Assembly (NCBI GenBank): GCA_942491575.1
Contig: CALOBT010000025.1
Span: forward strand, 2,914,001-2,978,000
Source of the DNA: CAZHNW01 sp942491575
GTDB taxonomy: Bacteria > Spirochaetota > UBA4802 > UBA5550
Direction of reading: 5' to 3'
DNA: 64,000 bases
The translations under genes were made by a program, and so were the position numbers. Below the pieces are notes generated by a model. It worked only from the letters and a program-made list of their open reading frames with translations, made no database searches and was not told the DNA's origin. Positions 34,797 through 44,306 of the stretch are shown here, one piece after another. Within the stretch, counting starts at the first letter, position 1. The number at the start of each line of letters is the position of its first letter.

Positions 34797-35189
34797 TCAG
34801 GACTCTTTAATTTCCTCAACAGACATTCCTTCCTTCTTCCACCTGGCGAATCCTCCGGAAAGATTATAAAGCCTGGAAAATCCCCTGGATGCAAGGAATG
34901 TAATGGCATATGCGGAAACAATCGAACCATTACAATAACAGAGAATGTCCCTGTCACGATAGTTAAGGAGCTCTTCGTAACGCCGCGGCAATTCCCGGAC
35001 AGGAATGGAAAGACTTCCCCGGATATGCCCAGCCTGATAAATATCTTTATCCCGAACGTCAATAACGGTAACGCTATCATTTTTAAGTGCTTCCTGCAGC
35101 CACTCGATGTTGCGCATTAAAAAATCCTTCGGCAGATTTTCAATAAATGTTTCAACGGGAGAGAAACCGGTTTTATCCTTCTGAGTCAT
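34797..35189 (-). CDS. Rhodanese-domain protein
   Basis: A 130-residue single-domain rhodanese. The fold signature VIDVRDKDIYQAGHIRGSLSIP is followed by the active-site loop ILCYCNGSIVSA, where the second Cys (after Tyr) occupies the persulfide position. Such enzymes carry sulfane sulfur for thiolation or cyanide detoxification. It converges on the HD-GYP gene and is divergent from yraN. No partner gene is adjacent. Confidence 0.88.
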   Translation of the reverse strand: MTQKDKTGFSPVETFIENLPKDFLMRNIEWLQEALKNDSVTVIDVRDKDIYQAGHIRGSLSIPVRELPRRYEELLNYRDRDILCYCNGSIVSAYAITFLASRGFSRLYNLSGGFARWKKEGMSVEEIKES

Positions 35190-35295
35190 ACAATACCTCT
35201 AAATATTCTGCATATTATAAGTTACCCACTAATATCAGAAAAAAATTTTAAAGCAGCTAACGCCTTTTTCGTATACCTGAATAGAGGGACAACTA

Positions 35296-35670
35296 ATGAA
35301 ATTATCCGATAATCCCGTAATTGTCACTGAAAATATTACAACTGGTAATAACGGCGAAGCAAAAGCCGCGGCATTCCTGAGAGAACAAAATTTTATAATA
35401 CTTCGGAGAAATTACAGAACACCCCCGGGAGGTGAGATAGACATCATTGCAAGGAATAACGATTACTTGATATTTGTGGAAGTAAAAAGCAGAAGCGGCA
35501 ACTCCTTCGGGGGTCCACTCTATGCAGTATCCCCGGGACAGCTGAAAAGAATCCGGCGCAGTGCGGAATACTTTCTTAATGAGGTTGAGTTGCCTGAACT
35601 GCTGTGCCGTTTCGATCTTATCGCCCTCGAAAATGATACCCTGTCATGGATCCAGGATATTATTCGATAA
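35296..35670 (+). CDS. yraN: YraN/UPF0102 endonuclease-like protein
   Basis: A 124-residue protein with the restriction-endonuclease-like fold motif GGEIDIIARNNDYLIFVEVKSRSG (E-D...ExK) and GEAKAAAFLREQNF at the N-terminus. The family is commonly located next to rnhB and rplS; here it is separated from them by the HD-GYP and rhodanese genes. Its cellular role is not settled, though Holliday-junction or recombination processing has been suggested. It ends 3 bases from the convergent cca stop. Confidence 0.9.
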   Translation: MKLSDNPVIVTENITTGNNGEAKAAAFLREQNFIILRRNYRTPPGGEIDIIARNNDYLIFVEVKSRSGNSFGGPLYAVSPGQLKRIRRSAEYFLNEVELPELLCRFDLIALENDTLSWIQDIIR

Positions 35671-35673
35671 CCC

Positions 35674-37092
35674 CTATTCTCCGTCAGGTCGTTTTTTTCT
35701 GGAACGACGAATTCTTTCCTCTTCCGGTATCTTCTCAATAATGGTTTCCGCAAGCTCCATCAATTGTTCATTCGTATTGACTTCCGGATCATCAAGAACA
35801 ACCTCCAGGAGATCATTCAGGACTAATCCTATAACCGGTCCGGGCTGAAGATTAAAACGGGACATCAGGTCATTTCCATTTATCTGAAGATCCCGAACGG
35901 TAATTGCATTTTCTTCCTCTATCGCTCTGGCAATTCTGGACTGTAAAATCTGAATCGGCTTCGGCAATCCGTCCCGGGAGCCATTTCCCTTTCTATCCGC
36001 AATGCGCAGGGTGACGAGATCATTAATATTATCGACGCCCACTTTTCGCATAAAGCGGCGAACAGCCCCGTCTGTCCATTCACTGGTATAGTGAAACATA
36101 TGGTTTATAACAAGATTATTGACCCTGGCAATCTCATCATTTGAATATTTCAGGCGTTTCATTATACGCCGTACCATCCTTGCGCCGATCACTTCATGGT
36201 TGTAAAAAGTCGCCTCGCCGTCATCTCCGCCGCCCTTTGCAGAGACTTTTCCGATATCATGCAGCAGCGCCGACAGACGGATCAGGGGCTCCCGTCGGGG
36301 AGCCGCATCACAGGAATAAATGCTATGATAATAGACATCATACTGATGATACTTGTTCTGCCCTACATTATAACAGTCTGCCAATTCAGGCAGAAACAGT
36401 TTCAAAAGTCCTGTTCTTCTCAGATATTCTATACCAGTAGATGGTTTTGCAGCTTCGAGAAGTTTGTTCAATTCATCCCGTACCCTTTCCACGGAGACCA
36501 TTTCGGCAATATCAAGGCAGTCACTGATGGCATTGAAAGTGCTCTCTTCTATCTCAAAATCAAGCTTTGCGGCAAAACGGCAGGCCCTGTAGGTACGCAG
36601 TCCATCTTCACTGAAGCGCTCCATGGGATTACCTATAGTACGAATAATCCCTTTTCGGAGATCTTCAAGGCCTCCCACATAGTCGATTACTTCTTCTTTG
36701 AAGATATCGTAGGCAAGACCATTAATTGTGAAGTCCCTGCGGCAGACATCCTCTTCGAGAGAATCCGAAAAGGAGACTGATTCTGGTCTTCTGCCATCAA
36801 CATACTTACCGTCTGCACGATATGTTGTAACCTCAAAGGTTCGTTTATTTTTCAGGACGGAAACCGTCCCATGTTTGATCCCCGTGGGTATTACACGCTT
36901 AAAAAGAGCCACCACCTCTTCAGGTTTTGCATTTGTGGCAAAATCGTAGTCGTATAATTCATGGTCAAGGATGAGATCACGTACGGATCCCCCCACAAGA
37001 TAGCAGTCAAACCCATTGTCCTTGAACCGCTTAACCAGCGATACAATGGTTTTTCTTTCATTTTCCGGAATGGCTATTTGTAAAGTCTCCAT
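35674..37092 (-). CDS. cca: tRNA nucleotidyltransferase (CCA-adding) with HD domain
   Basis: A 472-residue class II nucleotidyltransferase. The active-site motif CYLVGGSVRDLILDHELYDYDF is followed by the RRD motif CRRDFTINGLAYD and by RTIGNPMERFSEDGLRTYRACRFA, all hallmarks of CCA-adding/poly(A) enzymes. An HD-type segment (LSALLHDIGKVSAKGG) follows at about residue 245. It maintains the tRNA 3' CCA end; the tRNA-Sec gene in this window does not encode CCA, consistent with need for the enzyme. Confidence 0.93.
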   Translation of the reverse strand: METLQIAIPENERKTIVSLVKRFKDNGFDCYLVGGSVRDLILDHELYDYDFATNAKPEEVVALFKRVIPTGIKHGTVSVLKNKRTFEVTTYRADGKYVDGRRPESVSFSDSLEEDVCRRDFTINGLAYDIFKEEVIDYVGGLEDLRKGIIRTIGNPMERFSEDGLRTYRACRFAAKLDFEIEESTFNAISDCLDIAEMVSVERVRDELNKLLEAAKPSTGIEYLRRTGLLKLFLPELADCYNVGQNKYHQYDVYYHSIYSCDAAPRREPLIRLSALLHDIGKVSAKGGGDDGEATFYNHEVIGARMVRRIMKRLKYSNDEIARVNNLVINHMFHYTSEWTDGAVRRFMRKVGVDNINDLVTLRIADRKGNGSRDGLPKPIQILQSRIARAIEEENAITVRDLQINGNDLMSRFNLQPGPVIGLVLNDLLEVVLDDPEVNTNEQLMELAETIIEKIPEEERIRRSRKKRPDGE

Positions 37093-37191
37093 CAGCTGCT
37101 GATAATCCCTGTTTCTTCTAATATATAAAAAAATAAGCTGTAAGCGTACCTCATTCTATTAGGGGGGAAAACAGTCAAGGAGTTTTAACAA

Positions 37192-38874
37192 TTAATCAAT
37201 TTCTGACCCGGCAAAAGGACGGGCAGCTACTATTTTTGAGATTTCCGATTCATGATTGTAGGGGGTTTTTAGACGATACCGGTCATATGCACTGACACCG
37301 AAATAATAGAGCACAGTGTTTTTAATTTCCGGGAATTGAAGAATTTTTCTCATATCCTTCATTCTGTTCTCTTCAATAATATCATTGTCAATAACAACGG
37401 TTACGTATGGTCCCGCAGAGCTGTCGTTTGTAATTGCCTTACCTTTCACCGTACTGATAATACCATCGAATCTACCGGGAACAATTCCGTAATGTATACG
37501 ATAGCCTGCTAGATCGGAATCACTGTTTTTTCTCCACCTGAGAACAATTTTTTTATCCCCGGATAGAATAATCTCCGGAAAAAGAGGTATTGCAGGGGGG
37601 GGATCAGCCTGATAACGAAGGGCCACATCTATAAGCTGTGGACTTCTTTCCCCATCCGGAGAGGGGATCAAATGTGCCCGCCACTGATAATATTTGCCTC
37701 GAACATATTCTCCCGAGGGAGTTTTCTTAAGGTAAATATTTCTCTGGTTACGCTTTATCCGGTACCATGGAAGAGTCATGTCATTGAGGTAAAAAAGATG
37801 ATCAGCCATACGAAATTCCATCCAGAGAAAGGTGTCCCGGGGTAGTTTTTGCCTCCAGTTAAAAAGAATCACCCTTGTTCCCGTATCTGAAAACCGGTAC
37901 ACCGGACTGGTGATGGTTCCCTCAACGTTGTATGGAGTTCTTCCCGCAGTCCTGACGGGATAATACCGCCGGTCAATAAGTGCGCTTTTCATTTTAACTG
38001 AGGGTAAATCGCCGTAGGCGATACGAAATTCATCAAGATATCCTGTAAAATGATCACCTATTATTGCAGGAGGGGCTTCAATACAGGTCAACTCACCCTT
38101 TTTATTTCGATAGCCGAAACTGGGAGTCAGAACCTGTCCACCCGGTTTTTTATCTTCTGTGACATAAGAGGCATTGTTTTCTGTCCCGTTTAAATAGAGG
38201 GTCAATTTTCCGGTAATACGGTTAAAGGAGAGGGCTGCATGATACCAGACACCCGGCATAATATTTTTTTTACTCTTCAGGAAGACATCATGCCGGAACC
38301 CCTTCATGTCCTCAAACAACTGATGGCTGCGGAAAGCAAGTTTTCTATTTTCAATAACCGATTCCAGACCGCGGCGGCTTCCGGAGAGAAATCCATTCCT
38401 GGAAAAGATCACCATTTTATCGGTCAAAGAAGTCGCCTTAAATCTGAATTCAATGGTAAATGATCCCAGGTCTCCACAACGGCCAAGCCAGAGGGATTCC
38501 TCCGTGGCAATTACAATACGGTGGGATTTCCTGTAAAATTTCGCACATCCGGCACCAAAGGTTCCGGCGGTATGTTCAGAAAGGTATCCCGCAGATAAAA
38601 TTTTATATTTACCGGAGTCATCCCTTCTCAATGTCGCGGCTTTACCATTAAGGGAAAGAACGAGATCATGGGTTGCATCTCTTCCCCTCCCCTGAAGGGT
38701 TGTGTCTTCCAGCTGATACCTCAATTTTCCAGTAGAGTCAGGTATCTGAATTACATTATAACAATTCTGGAGTGGAACCGTCTCAAAAACTTTGTAGCCT
38801 GACTGCTCCCTGGCAGGAGCCATCAGAAAAAGTAAACTCACAAATAAAACCGTTTTTACTGTTCCTTTTGGCAA
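37192..38874 (-). CDS. Exported LamG/fibronectin-like protein
   Basis: A 560-residue protein with a signal peptide (VLFVSLLFLMAPAREQS). A LamG/concanavalin-like domain spans about residues 120-300 (GSFTIEFRFKATSLTDKMVIFSRNG, WYHAALSFNRITGKLTLYLNG, HFTGYLDEFRIAYG). A fibronectin type III-like domain is near residue 450 (IVLRWRKNSDSDLAGYRIHYG). Such proteins bind glycans or act at the cell surface. It has no lipobox. It ends the minus-strand unit after rpiB, which lies 45 bases upstream. Confidence 0.8.
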   Translation of the reverse strand: MPKGTVKTVLFVSLLFLMAPAREQSGYKVFETVPLQNCYNVIQIPDSTGKLRYQLEDTTLQGRGRDATHDLVLSLNGKAATLRRDDSGKYKILSAGYLSEHTAGTFGAGCAKFYRKSHRIVIATEESLWLGRCGDLGSFTIEFRFKATSLTDKMVIFSRNGFLSGSRRGLESVIENRKLAFRSHQLFEDMKGFRHDVFLKSKKNIMPGVWYHAALSFNRITGKLTLYLNGTENNASYVTEDKKPGGQVLTPSFGYRNKKGELTCIEAPPAIIGDHFTGYLDEFRIAYGDLPSVKMKSALIDRRYYPVRTAGRTPYNVEGTITSPVYRFSDTGTRVILFNWRQKLPRDTFLWMEFRMADHLFYLNDMTLPWYRIKRNQRNIYLKKTPSGEYVRGKYYQWRAHLIPSPDGERSPQLIDVALRYQADPPPAIPLFPEIILSGDKKIVLRWRKNSDSDLAGYRIHYGIVPGRFDGIISTVKGKAITNDSSAGPYVTVVIDNDIIEENRMKDMRKILQFPEIKNTVLYYFGVSAYDRYRLKTPYNHESEISKIVAARPFAGSEID

Positions 38875-38919
38875 CGCTTTTCTCCTGAATGCCCCTTCAG
38901 AGAATCAAGACTCCTGTCC

Positions 38920-39354
38920 TTATTCCTCAAGAGCGGTTACTTTATCTATCCTTCGCTGATGACGCCCGCCTTCAAATGGGGCATCGAGCCATCTCTTTAC
39001 AATTTCCATGGCGAGGTCAACTCCGATAATCCGCGCCCCGAGGGCGAGAACATTTGAATCATTGTGTCGCCTGGTCATCTCAGCCATAAAACCGTTAAAA
39101 CAGAGGGATGCACGAATTCCTTTTACCTTATTGGCTGCAATTGATGCCCCGATACCTGTACCGCAGATAACGATTCCAGCATCAACCTCTCCGTCACGTA
39201 CCTTGAAGCACACCTGTGAGGCATAATCAGGGTAGTCACATGAATCTGCGCTATATGTACCGACATCCTCAAAATTAATATCGGCAAATTTTTCAATTAT
39301 CGCTGCTTTTAATTCAATCCCCGCATGATCAGAACCGATCGATATTTTCATCAT
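38920..39354 (-). CDS. rpiB: Ribose-5-phosphate isomerase B
   Basis: A 144-residue RpiB/LacA-family enzyme interconverting ribose-5-phosphate and ribulose-5-phosphate. Signatures are IGSDHAGIELKAAIIE at the N-terminus, ICGTGIGASIAANK with the catalytic Cys near residue 66, and ARIIG. AGGAGACT precedes two adjacent ATGs (39354 and 39351); the second has better spacing. With rpe in the same window it supplies part of the non-oxidative pentose phosphate route. The DnaA-box region lies directly upstream. Confidence 0.95.
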   Translation of the reverse strand: MMKISIGSDHAGIELKAAIIEKFADINFEDVGTYSADSCDYPDYASQVCFKVRDGEVDAGIVICGTGIGASIAANKVKGIRASLCFNGFMAEMTRRHNDSNVLALGARIIGVDLAMEIVKRWLDAPFEGGRHQRRIDKVTALEE

Positions 39355-39519
39355 AGTCTCCTGTTTACTTAAGAATTCAAAGGGATAGTTTCCCGTACCA
39401 GAGGGGCTTTAGAGCGTCAATGAATATTTTTCATTAAAATTTTCATGATAATAATTCAAAATTGAATGCTTTAAAAAAAATTGAATTTTTTACACCTCAT
39501 TATTATGTCTCATGAGCAC

Positions 39520-39792
39520 TTATTCACAATACTTTTGACTTAACAGAAATATTTTTTTGTAATAATTCAAGTTTATGAAATTTTTTTCCGGGAGGGTGAC
39601 ATAATTCCATTTTTCAGGAAAAATGAAGGTTCCTAACTCCTGATAAATTCAGCGATTAGGTATTTATGTCGCATTAATTCTGACATGAGTGTCAGAATTT
39701 TTACAACACTGACGTTATATGGGAAATTAATTGAGTAAATTAATTAACAATAATCAACAGACTGTGGATAATGTGGATAACTTTGTGGATAA
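39520..39792. other. Cluster of DnaA boxes in AT-rich gene-free DNA (candidate oriC or DnaA-titration site)
   Basis: Three perfect TGTGGATAA boxes (reverse of TTATCCACA) lie in direct repetition at 39763-39771, 39772-39780 and 39784-39792. A fourth box, TTATTCACA, matching the relaxed TTWTNCACA consensus in opposite orientation, lies at 39520-39528. The gene-free stretch 39355-39931 is strongly AT-rich, with many A/T runs near 39420-39600, suitable for unwinding. A perfect 10-bp hairpin (39676-39685 and 39690-39699) lies between. No dnaA or dnaN is nearby and gene strands do not switch here, so a chromosomal origin is not proven. Confidence 0.6.
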
Positions 39793-39931
39793 GTCCCTTT
39801 TTTTTATCTTGACATCTCCGCAGAAAAAAAATTTTGTCAAAAATTTCTCTTTTTGAGAGTCTCTCTACCCCAAAAGTGATATATAGGAGTTATTTTGGCA
39901 CTCAATAGCGCAAAGGGATAGTAATCGGGGT

Positions 39932-40693
39932 TCAGCAGTTATTTTGACCAATAATCCTGATTCCCTTCATTGTGAGCTCGGAATCAACGATAACATCCTC
40001 TTCTAGAGCTCTTCCCATCAGCTCTGAAAAACCCCCCGTAAGGATTACTCGCAAGGATTCATTGTAATTCTGTCGAATTCGATGAATCAATCCTTCCGTA
40101 AGGGAAATCCACCCATAGTAGAAACCGGATTTAAGGGCATTGATGGTATCCCGGGCAACAAGTCGATCAGGGGCCTCAAAGGGAACCTCCGGCAGATTAG
40201 AGGCCCCTTCCGCCAGGGCACGAATTGTTGTACCTATACCGGGGGCAATTATTCCCCCATCGAAAAGGCCGCTGCTCAGGACCACGCAGAAGGTGGCGGC
40301 AGTACCGATATCAATAATCAGATTATTCCCCCCGTATTCACAAAAAGCCGCCTCAGCATTAACTATGCGGTCAACCCCCAGCTGTTCAGGTTCCGGATAT
40401 GACAATTTTATCTTAAGTTTACTGGAATGGCTGATAATATGGGCTCTGACCCCGAACATCTCTCCCATTCCCTCGGAATAGGCGTCATTTATCTCCGGGA
40501 CAACACTTGAAACGGCAACAGAGGAAATTTTATCAGAATAGGTTTCGAGGGAAGTAGAGACCTCATTGATTAAATCCCCCGGAGTGGTACTTTTATTGGT
40601 GGGGAAACGGAACCGCTTAAATGGTACAGTTTCATTTTCATGGTAAAGCCCCATTACCGTACTGGTATTTCCGATATCAAACCCGAGAAACAT
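39932..40693 (-). CDS. coaX: Type III pantothenate kinase
   Basis: A 253-residue CoaX of the ASKHA fold, catalysing ATP-dependent phosphorylation of pantothenate, the first step of CoA synthesis. Motifs are FDIGNTSTVMGLY at the N-terminus (phosphate 1), GVDRIVNAEAAFCEYG and IIDIGTAATFCVV near residue 120 (Asp), and GGIIAPGI. A TAAGGAGGAAACC ribosome binding site precedes the ATG. It follows selB by 30 bases in the selC-selA-selB-coaX unit, though its function is unrelated to selenium. Confidence 0.95.
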   Translation of the reverse strand: MFLGFDIGNTSTVMGLYHENETVPFKRFRFPTNKSTTPGDLINEVSTSLETYSDKISSVAVSSVVPEINDAYSEGMGEMFGVRAHIISHSSKLKIKLSYPEPEQLGVDRIVNAEAAFCEYGGNNLIIDIGTAATFCVVLSSGLFDGGIIAPGIGTTIRALAEGASNLPEVPFEAPDRLVARDTINALKSGFYYGWISLTEGLIHRIRQNYNESLRVILTGGFSELMGRALEEDVIVDSELTMKGIRIIGQNNC

Positions 40694-40723
40694 GACAGGT
40701 TTCCTCCTTAATGAGTTGCCCGG

Positions 40724-42544
40724 TTAAGCCTTGATTCTGAAATCACCGAGACGTTTTATGAGACCCTCACTCTCCATTCTGTTCAACAGGGGAATAATAT
40801 ACTTTCTGCTGAGTCCCCCCGTCGCTTCCTTTGCATCAGGAACCATCAGCCTGTCTTCCTTATCAAAAAGCATCATGACACGGTCACGGAGGCCTTCATA
40901 TACTTTTTTATGATAGAGGATATTGCCATCCAGGCTGATAATAAAACCGATCTTTATCATATCCTTCAGGTCTTTTTTATCCTTATCATTGGGCATTTTA
41001 TCCAGTTCAATACCATTTGGGCCTTCATCCAGCAACAACTGAAGAAGCCGTTTCTTATGATCGGAAAGGGCATCTTCAGTTATGGCATTTCCGAAAAAAT
41101 ACCGCCCCTCCTTTTCAATCACCGGTTCTTTAGCCATTATCAGTGGTATCAGGATGCGGGCAACTTCCTGGGGTATCTTTGCCGTATCGGCAACTTCCTT
41201 CAAATTCAACCCAACCTGCCCTTCAATCCCCTTCAGGATTGCAGCAAAGGCTTCACTAAAAAAGGTATTCAGCATTATCTGGCTGCCTTCTTCTCTGATC
41301 AATCCCTTTTCAATGAGGTCTTGAAGGAGGCGATCCATACTTTTTTCAGTTTCAGGAAACATTGCGTGGAGTTTTTCTCTCGGGATACAGTGGTGAACAG
41401 AGATTATAAAGGAGACAATTTCTTCACTGTTATACTGTTCAAGGAACTGAAGTGACTGTCTCACTGCATGTTTCTGTGTATCCGGTGAATATGCCGGGAG
41501 GATGATCTGTCCGCCACCGATGACCCTGTACCCTCCCGGTGTGGTCAAAACAAACGGTTCACCGGGATATGAAAACCATTTTTTTTCGAGACGGATCCTT
41601 GCGGGGAAAACCGTCCCCTCCCCGTCACTCATGAGAATAATTTTCCCCTTTACTGCAGTGGTACCGATGAGAATTTCAATACCCTGGTTGTTTCGTATCT
41701 GACGTTTCTCATCGAGAAGCTGTACCCTCACAATCAGGTCATCCGATTCTGTAAAAAAATTCTCCCTGCATACAAGGTATCCCCGTTTCAGTTTGGACAT
41801 AGAAATTGAGGCGAGATTCAAGGCAGTCCGTTGGGATGGGGTTCCCTCATGCTGTACGTGGTAGTGACTTTCAATACGTTTTATTCGGGCCTCTTCATGG
41901 ATGGGAAGTATGGTAACGGTATCCTCTTCATGAAACTGGCCGTTCTTAAGGGTTCCGGTTATCACCGTGCCGTGTCCCTTTGAGCCAAATACCCGGTCAA
42001 TAAAGAGATATGGTTTCCGTGCATCACTGATGCGGGAAAGCTGCCGCAGGTTCGCAACTATAACTTCCTTTAATTCTTCAATACCGGAAAGTGTTTTTGA
42101 GGAAACCTTCACAAGATCGGCACCGGCAAACCTTGTGGCATCAATCTTCTCCCTTACTTCCTCTTCAACAAAGGAAATCATCTCTTCGTCGGCAAGATCG
42201 ATTTTATTTAAAACCGCAATAATCCGCTCTACACCAAGAAGATCCAATACGCGGAAATGATCCTCCGTCTGGGGCATCCAGCCGTCATCCACGGCGACCA
42301 CCAGGAGGGCCAGATCGATTCCCCAGGCCCCGGCAACCATATTGCGGATAAACCTCTCGTGCCCTGGAACATCAATGATACTGACTGTACCGAAACGGGG
42401 ATAATCCATACTGGCAAAACCAATATCGATTGTCATGGCCCGTTCCTTCTCCTCGGGGAGACGGTCACAGTCAGTGCCTGTGAGGGCAACTATCAGGGAA
42501 GTCTTGCCATGATCTATATGGCCGGAGGTTCCGACAATATACAT
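40724..42544 (-). CDS. selB: Selenocysteine-specific elongation factor
   Basis: A 606-residue translational GTPase. G1 is GHIDHGKT near residue 8, the G3 region is DVPGHERFIRNM, and NKID follows. The C-terminal 250 residues form winged-helix repeats that bind the SECIS hairpin, as in bacterial SelB. It carries charged Sec-tRNA to UGA codons marked by a SECIS. Its ATG overlaps the selA stop by one base. Confidence 0.95.
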   Translation of the reverse strand: MYIVGTSGHIDHGKTSLIVALTGTDCDRLPEEKERAMTIDIGFASMDYPRFGTVSIIDVPGHERFIRNMVAGAWGIDLALLVVAVDDGWMPQTEDHFRVLDLLGVERIIAVLNKIDLADEEMISFVEEEVREKIDATRFAGADLVKVSSKTLSGIEELKEVIVANLRQLSRISDARKPYLFIDRVFGSKGHGTVITGTLKNGQFHEEDTVTILPIHEEARIKRIESHYHVQHEGTPSQRTALNLASISMSKLKRGYLVCRENFFTESDDLIVRVQLLDEKRQIRNNQGIEILIGTTAVKGKIILMSDGEGTVFPARIRLEKKWFSYPGEPFVLTTPGGYRVIGGGQIILPAYSPDTQKHAVRQSLQFLEQYNSEEIVSFIISVHHCIPREKLHAMFPETEKSMDRLLQDLIEKGLIREEGSQIMLNTFFSEAFAAILKGIEGQVGLNLKEVADTAKIPQEVARILIPLIMAKEPVIEKEGRYFFGNAITEDALSDHKKRLLQLLLDEGPNGIELDKMPNDKDKKDLKDMIKIGFIISLDGNILYHKKVYEGLRDRVMMLFDKEDRLMVPDAKEATGGLSRKYIIPLLNRMESEGLIKRLGDFRIKA

Positions 42545-43932
42545 TATTTTCCCCCTTCGGAAAGGAGAGAAACGATCATGCGTGCAACCACATCGATTTC
42601 GTCCTCCAGAATAGTTGTAAAATCGATGGTGAAGCGGTCATCAATAATGGTGCCCACCAGGGGGACCTCTCCCCTAATCATTATGCGGGCAATTTCATCC
42701 GGTTTCAGGCGGGAAATTTCCAGCTGCAGTCCATACCCCGGCATCTCTGTTCCAGGCATGGAGCCCCCGCCGAAGGTGGCACGGGTGGTGACCCGTTTCA
42801 GGCCCTTTCTTCCTTCTATATTTCCGATCTTTCTCAAACAACGGGTTATTTTCCTTTTAATGTCTGCTTCAGACTGAAAAATCAGCTTCCAGAGGGCCCC
42901 CTCTTCATGGCGACTGTTTTCATAGTTCACCAGGACTTCCTGCAGTAAAAAGTAGGTCAGTTTATCGACGCGAAGCATCCGCATGAGGGGATTTTTCCGC
43001 AGTTTTTCAATCAGGTCTTTTCTTCCCAGGATGATGCCAGCCTGGCATGCCCCCAGCAGTTTATCGCCGCTGAAGCAGATGAGGTCGCACCCCTGGTCCA
43101 GTTCCCTCCGCACTGTCGGTTCAAATTTTGAAGGAAGTCGGCTGTCGCTCACCAGGTTACCGCTTCCCAGGTCCCGAACAAAAATTATTTTGTCGTTTTT
43201 TAAGGAAGAAATCTCCTGCAGGGAGGGGCTTTCAGTAAATCCCTCTATGCGGTAGTTTGACTGATGCGCCGAAAGGATCATGGAGGTCTCATCGGTAATG
43301 GCTCTCTGCATGTCTTCCAGGGTGGTTATATTGGTGGTGCCCACTTCGACAAGCCGGGCACCGCTTTCTTCCATTATATCGGGTATACGAAAACCCCCGC
43401 CAATCTGAATCAATTCCCCCCTGGATACAATGACCTCTTTGCCGCGGGTAAATTCATTCAAAATGAGGAAGACACTGGCTGCATTATTGTTCACAATCAG
43501 GGCATCTTCAGCACCGGTGAGGTGGCAGATCAACTCCTCGGCAAAGCCTCCCCGCTTTCCCCTTTTTTCTGCTGGTATGTGATATTCGAGGTTGCAGTAA
43601 CCTCCCAGGTTATCCGCAGCCGACTGCAGAAGCTCCTTTCCCAGGGGGGCCCGTCCAAGGTTGGTATGAATAATAACCCCGGAACCGTTTATTACACGCT
43701 GGAGTTTCTCGAGACTTTTTTCGCGACACTGTTTATCTATTATGTTTATCAGGTCCTGGGGGGTCAGAGCCTCGCCTTTCAGGAGATTAGCTCTAAATTT
43801 TTCCGTTTCCTGACGGATGATCTCGGTAAGAATTCCCTGGCCGATAATACCGTGATAGACCTGCAGGCGTTCATCCTGAAGAGTCTTTTCTATTTGTGGT
43901 ATCTGCCTGAGAATATTCTGTTTTTCCGCCAT
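42544..43932 (-). CDS. selA: L-seryl-tRNA(Sec) selenium transferase
   Basis: A 462-residue PLP enzyme converting Ser-tRNA(Sec) to Sec-tRNA(Sec) with selenophosphate. The PLP-lysine motif is FSGDKLLGACQAGIILG. Other family features are HTNLGRAPLG, VNNNAASVFLIL and DLGSGNLV. Length is normal. It lies 36 bases after the tRNA-Sec gene, all on the minus strand, so selC-selA-selB form a complete locus. Confidence 0.96.
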   Translation of the reverse strand: MAEKQNILRQIPQIEKTLQDERLQVYHGIIGQGILTEIIRQETEKFRANLLKGEALTPQDLINIIDKQCREKSLEKLQRVINGSGVIIHTNLGRAPLGKELLQSAADNLGGYCNLEYHIPAEKRGKRGGFAEELICHLTGAEDALIVNNNAASVFLILNEFTRGKEVIVSRGELIQIGGGFRIPDIMEESGARLVEVGTTNITTLEDMQRAITDETSMILSAHQSNYRIEGFTESPSLQEISSLKNDKIIFVRDLGSGNLVSDSRLPSKFEPTVRRELDQGCDLICFSGDKLLGACQAGIILGRKDLIEKLRKNPLMRMLRVDKLTYFLLQEVLVNYENSRHEEGALWKLIFQSEADIKRKITRCLRKIGNIEGRKGLKRVTTRATFGGGSMPGTEMPGYGLQLEISRLKPDEIARIMIRGEVPLVGTIIDDRFTIDFTTILEDEIDVVARMIVSLLSEGGK

Positions 43933-43968
43933 TGGCTGTTTGCTGAAATGATTTTTTTATGAATAATG

Positions 43969-44058
43969 CGGAAGGGGCAGGAATCGAACCTGCCGCTGCA
44001 ATAAATTACAGCCTACGGTTTTGAAGACCGCGGATACCACCAGATACCATCCTCTTCC
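43969..44058 (-). tRNA. selC: tRNA-Sec (anticodon UCA)
   Basis: On the minus strand the 90-base gene starts GGAAGAGGATGG and ends CCCCTTCCG. The anticodon loop CTTCAAA carries anticodon TCA and the extra arm is long, as in selenocysteine tRNA. The eight-base acceptor stem is mostly paired, with one A/C mismatch at the sixth pair. CCA is not encoded. Adjacent selA and selB confirm the assignment. Confidence 0.92.
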
Positions 44059-44228
44059 AGACTAACTTATAGAACAATAGAGGGGCCTTCATTGTCAATT
44101 AATAAATTTTATACCATTTTTTTAAAAAAAATACAGGAAATTTTATTTTTTTGCAACCGGAATCAATAATTTTCGCTCATTTGATAGCACAATTAATATT
44201 TGTGTACATTTCATGGAGAATAGGTAAT

Positions 44229-44306
44229 ATGTTAATCACAGTAGCTATAATTGTTCTTTTTCTGGCAAGCGGAATCCTCGGCCTTGAGGTAATCGAAAAC
44301 CTTTGA
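44229..44306 (+). CDS. Putative 25-residue hydrophobic membrane peptide
   Basis: ATG 44229 opens a frame encoding MLITVAIIVLFLASGILGLE followed by VIENL, a single predicted membrane helix. GGAGAATAGGTAAT precedes it, giving a possible ribosome binding site. It lies in the 368-base gap 44059-44426 between selC and the sigma-factor operon. No family is recognisable at this length. The stop is TGA; see the rejected readthrough idea. Expression is unknown. Confidence 0.4.
   Translation: MLITVAIIVLFLASGILGLEVIENL

Noticed and set aside
43264..43962. 232-residue plus-strand frame
   Set aside because: It lies antisense to selA, a clear gene, and carries no domain.
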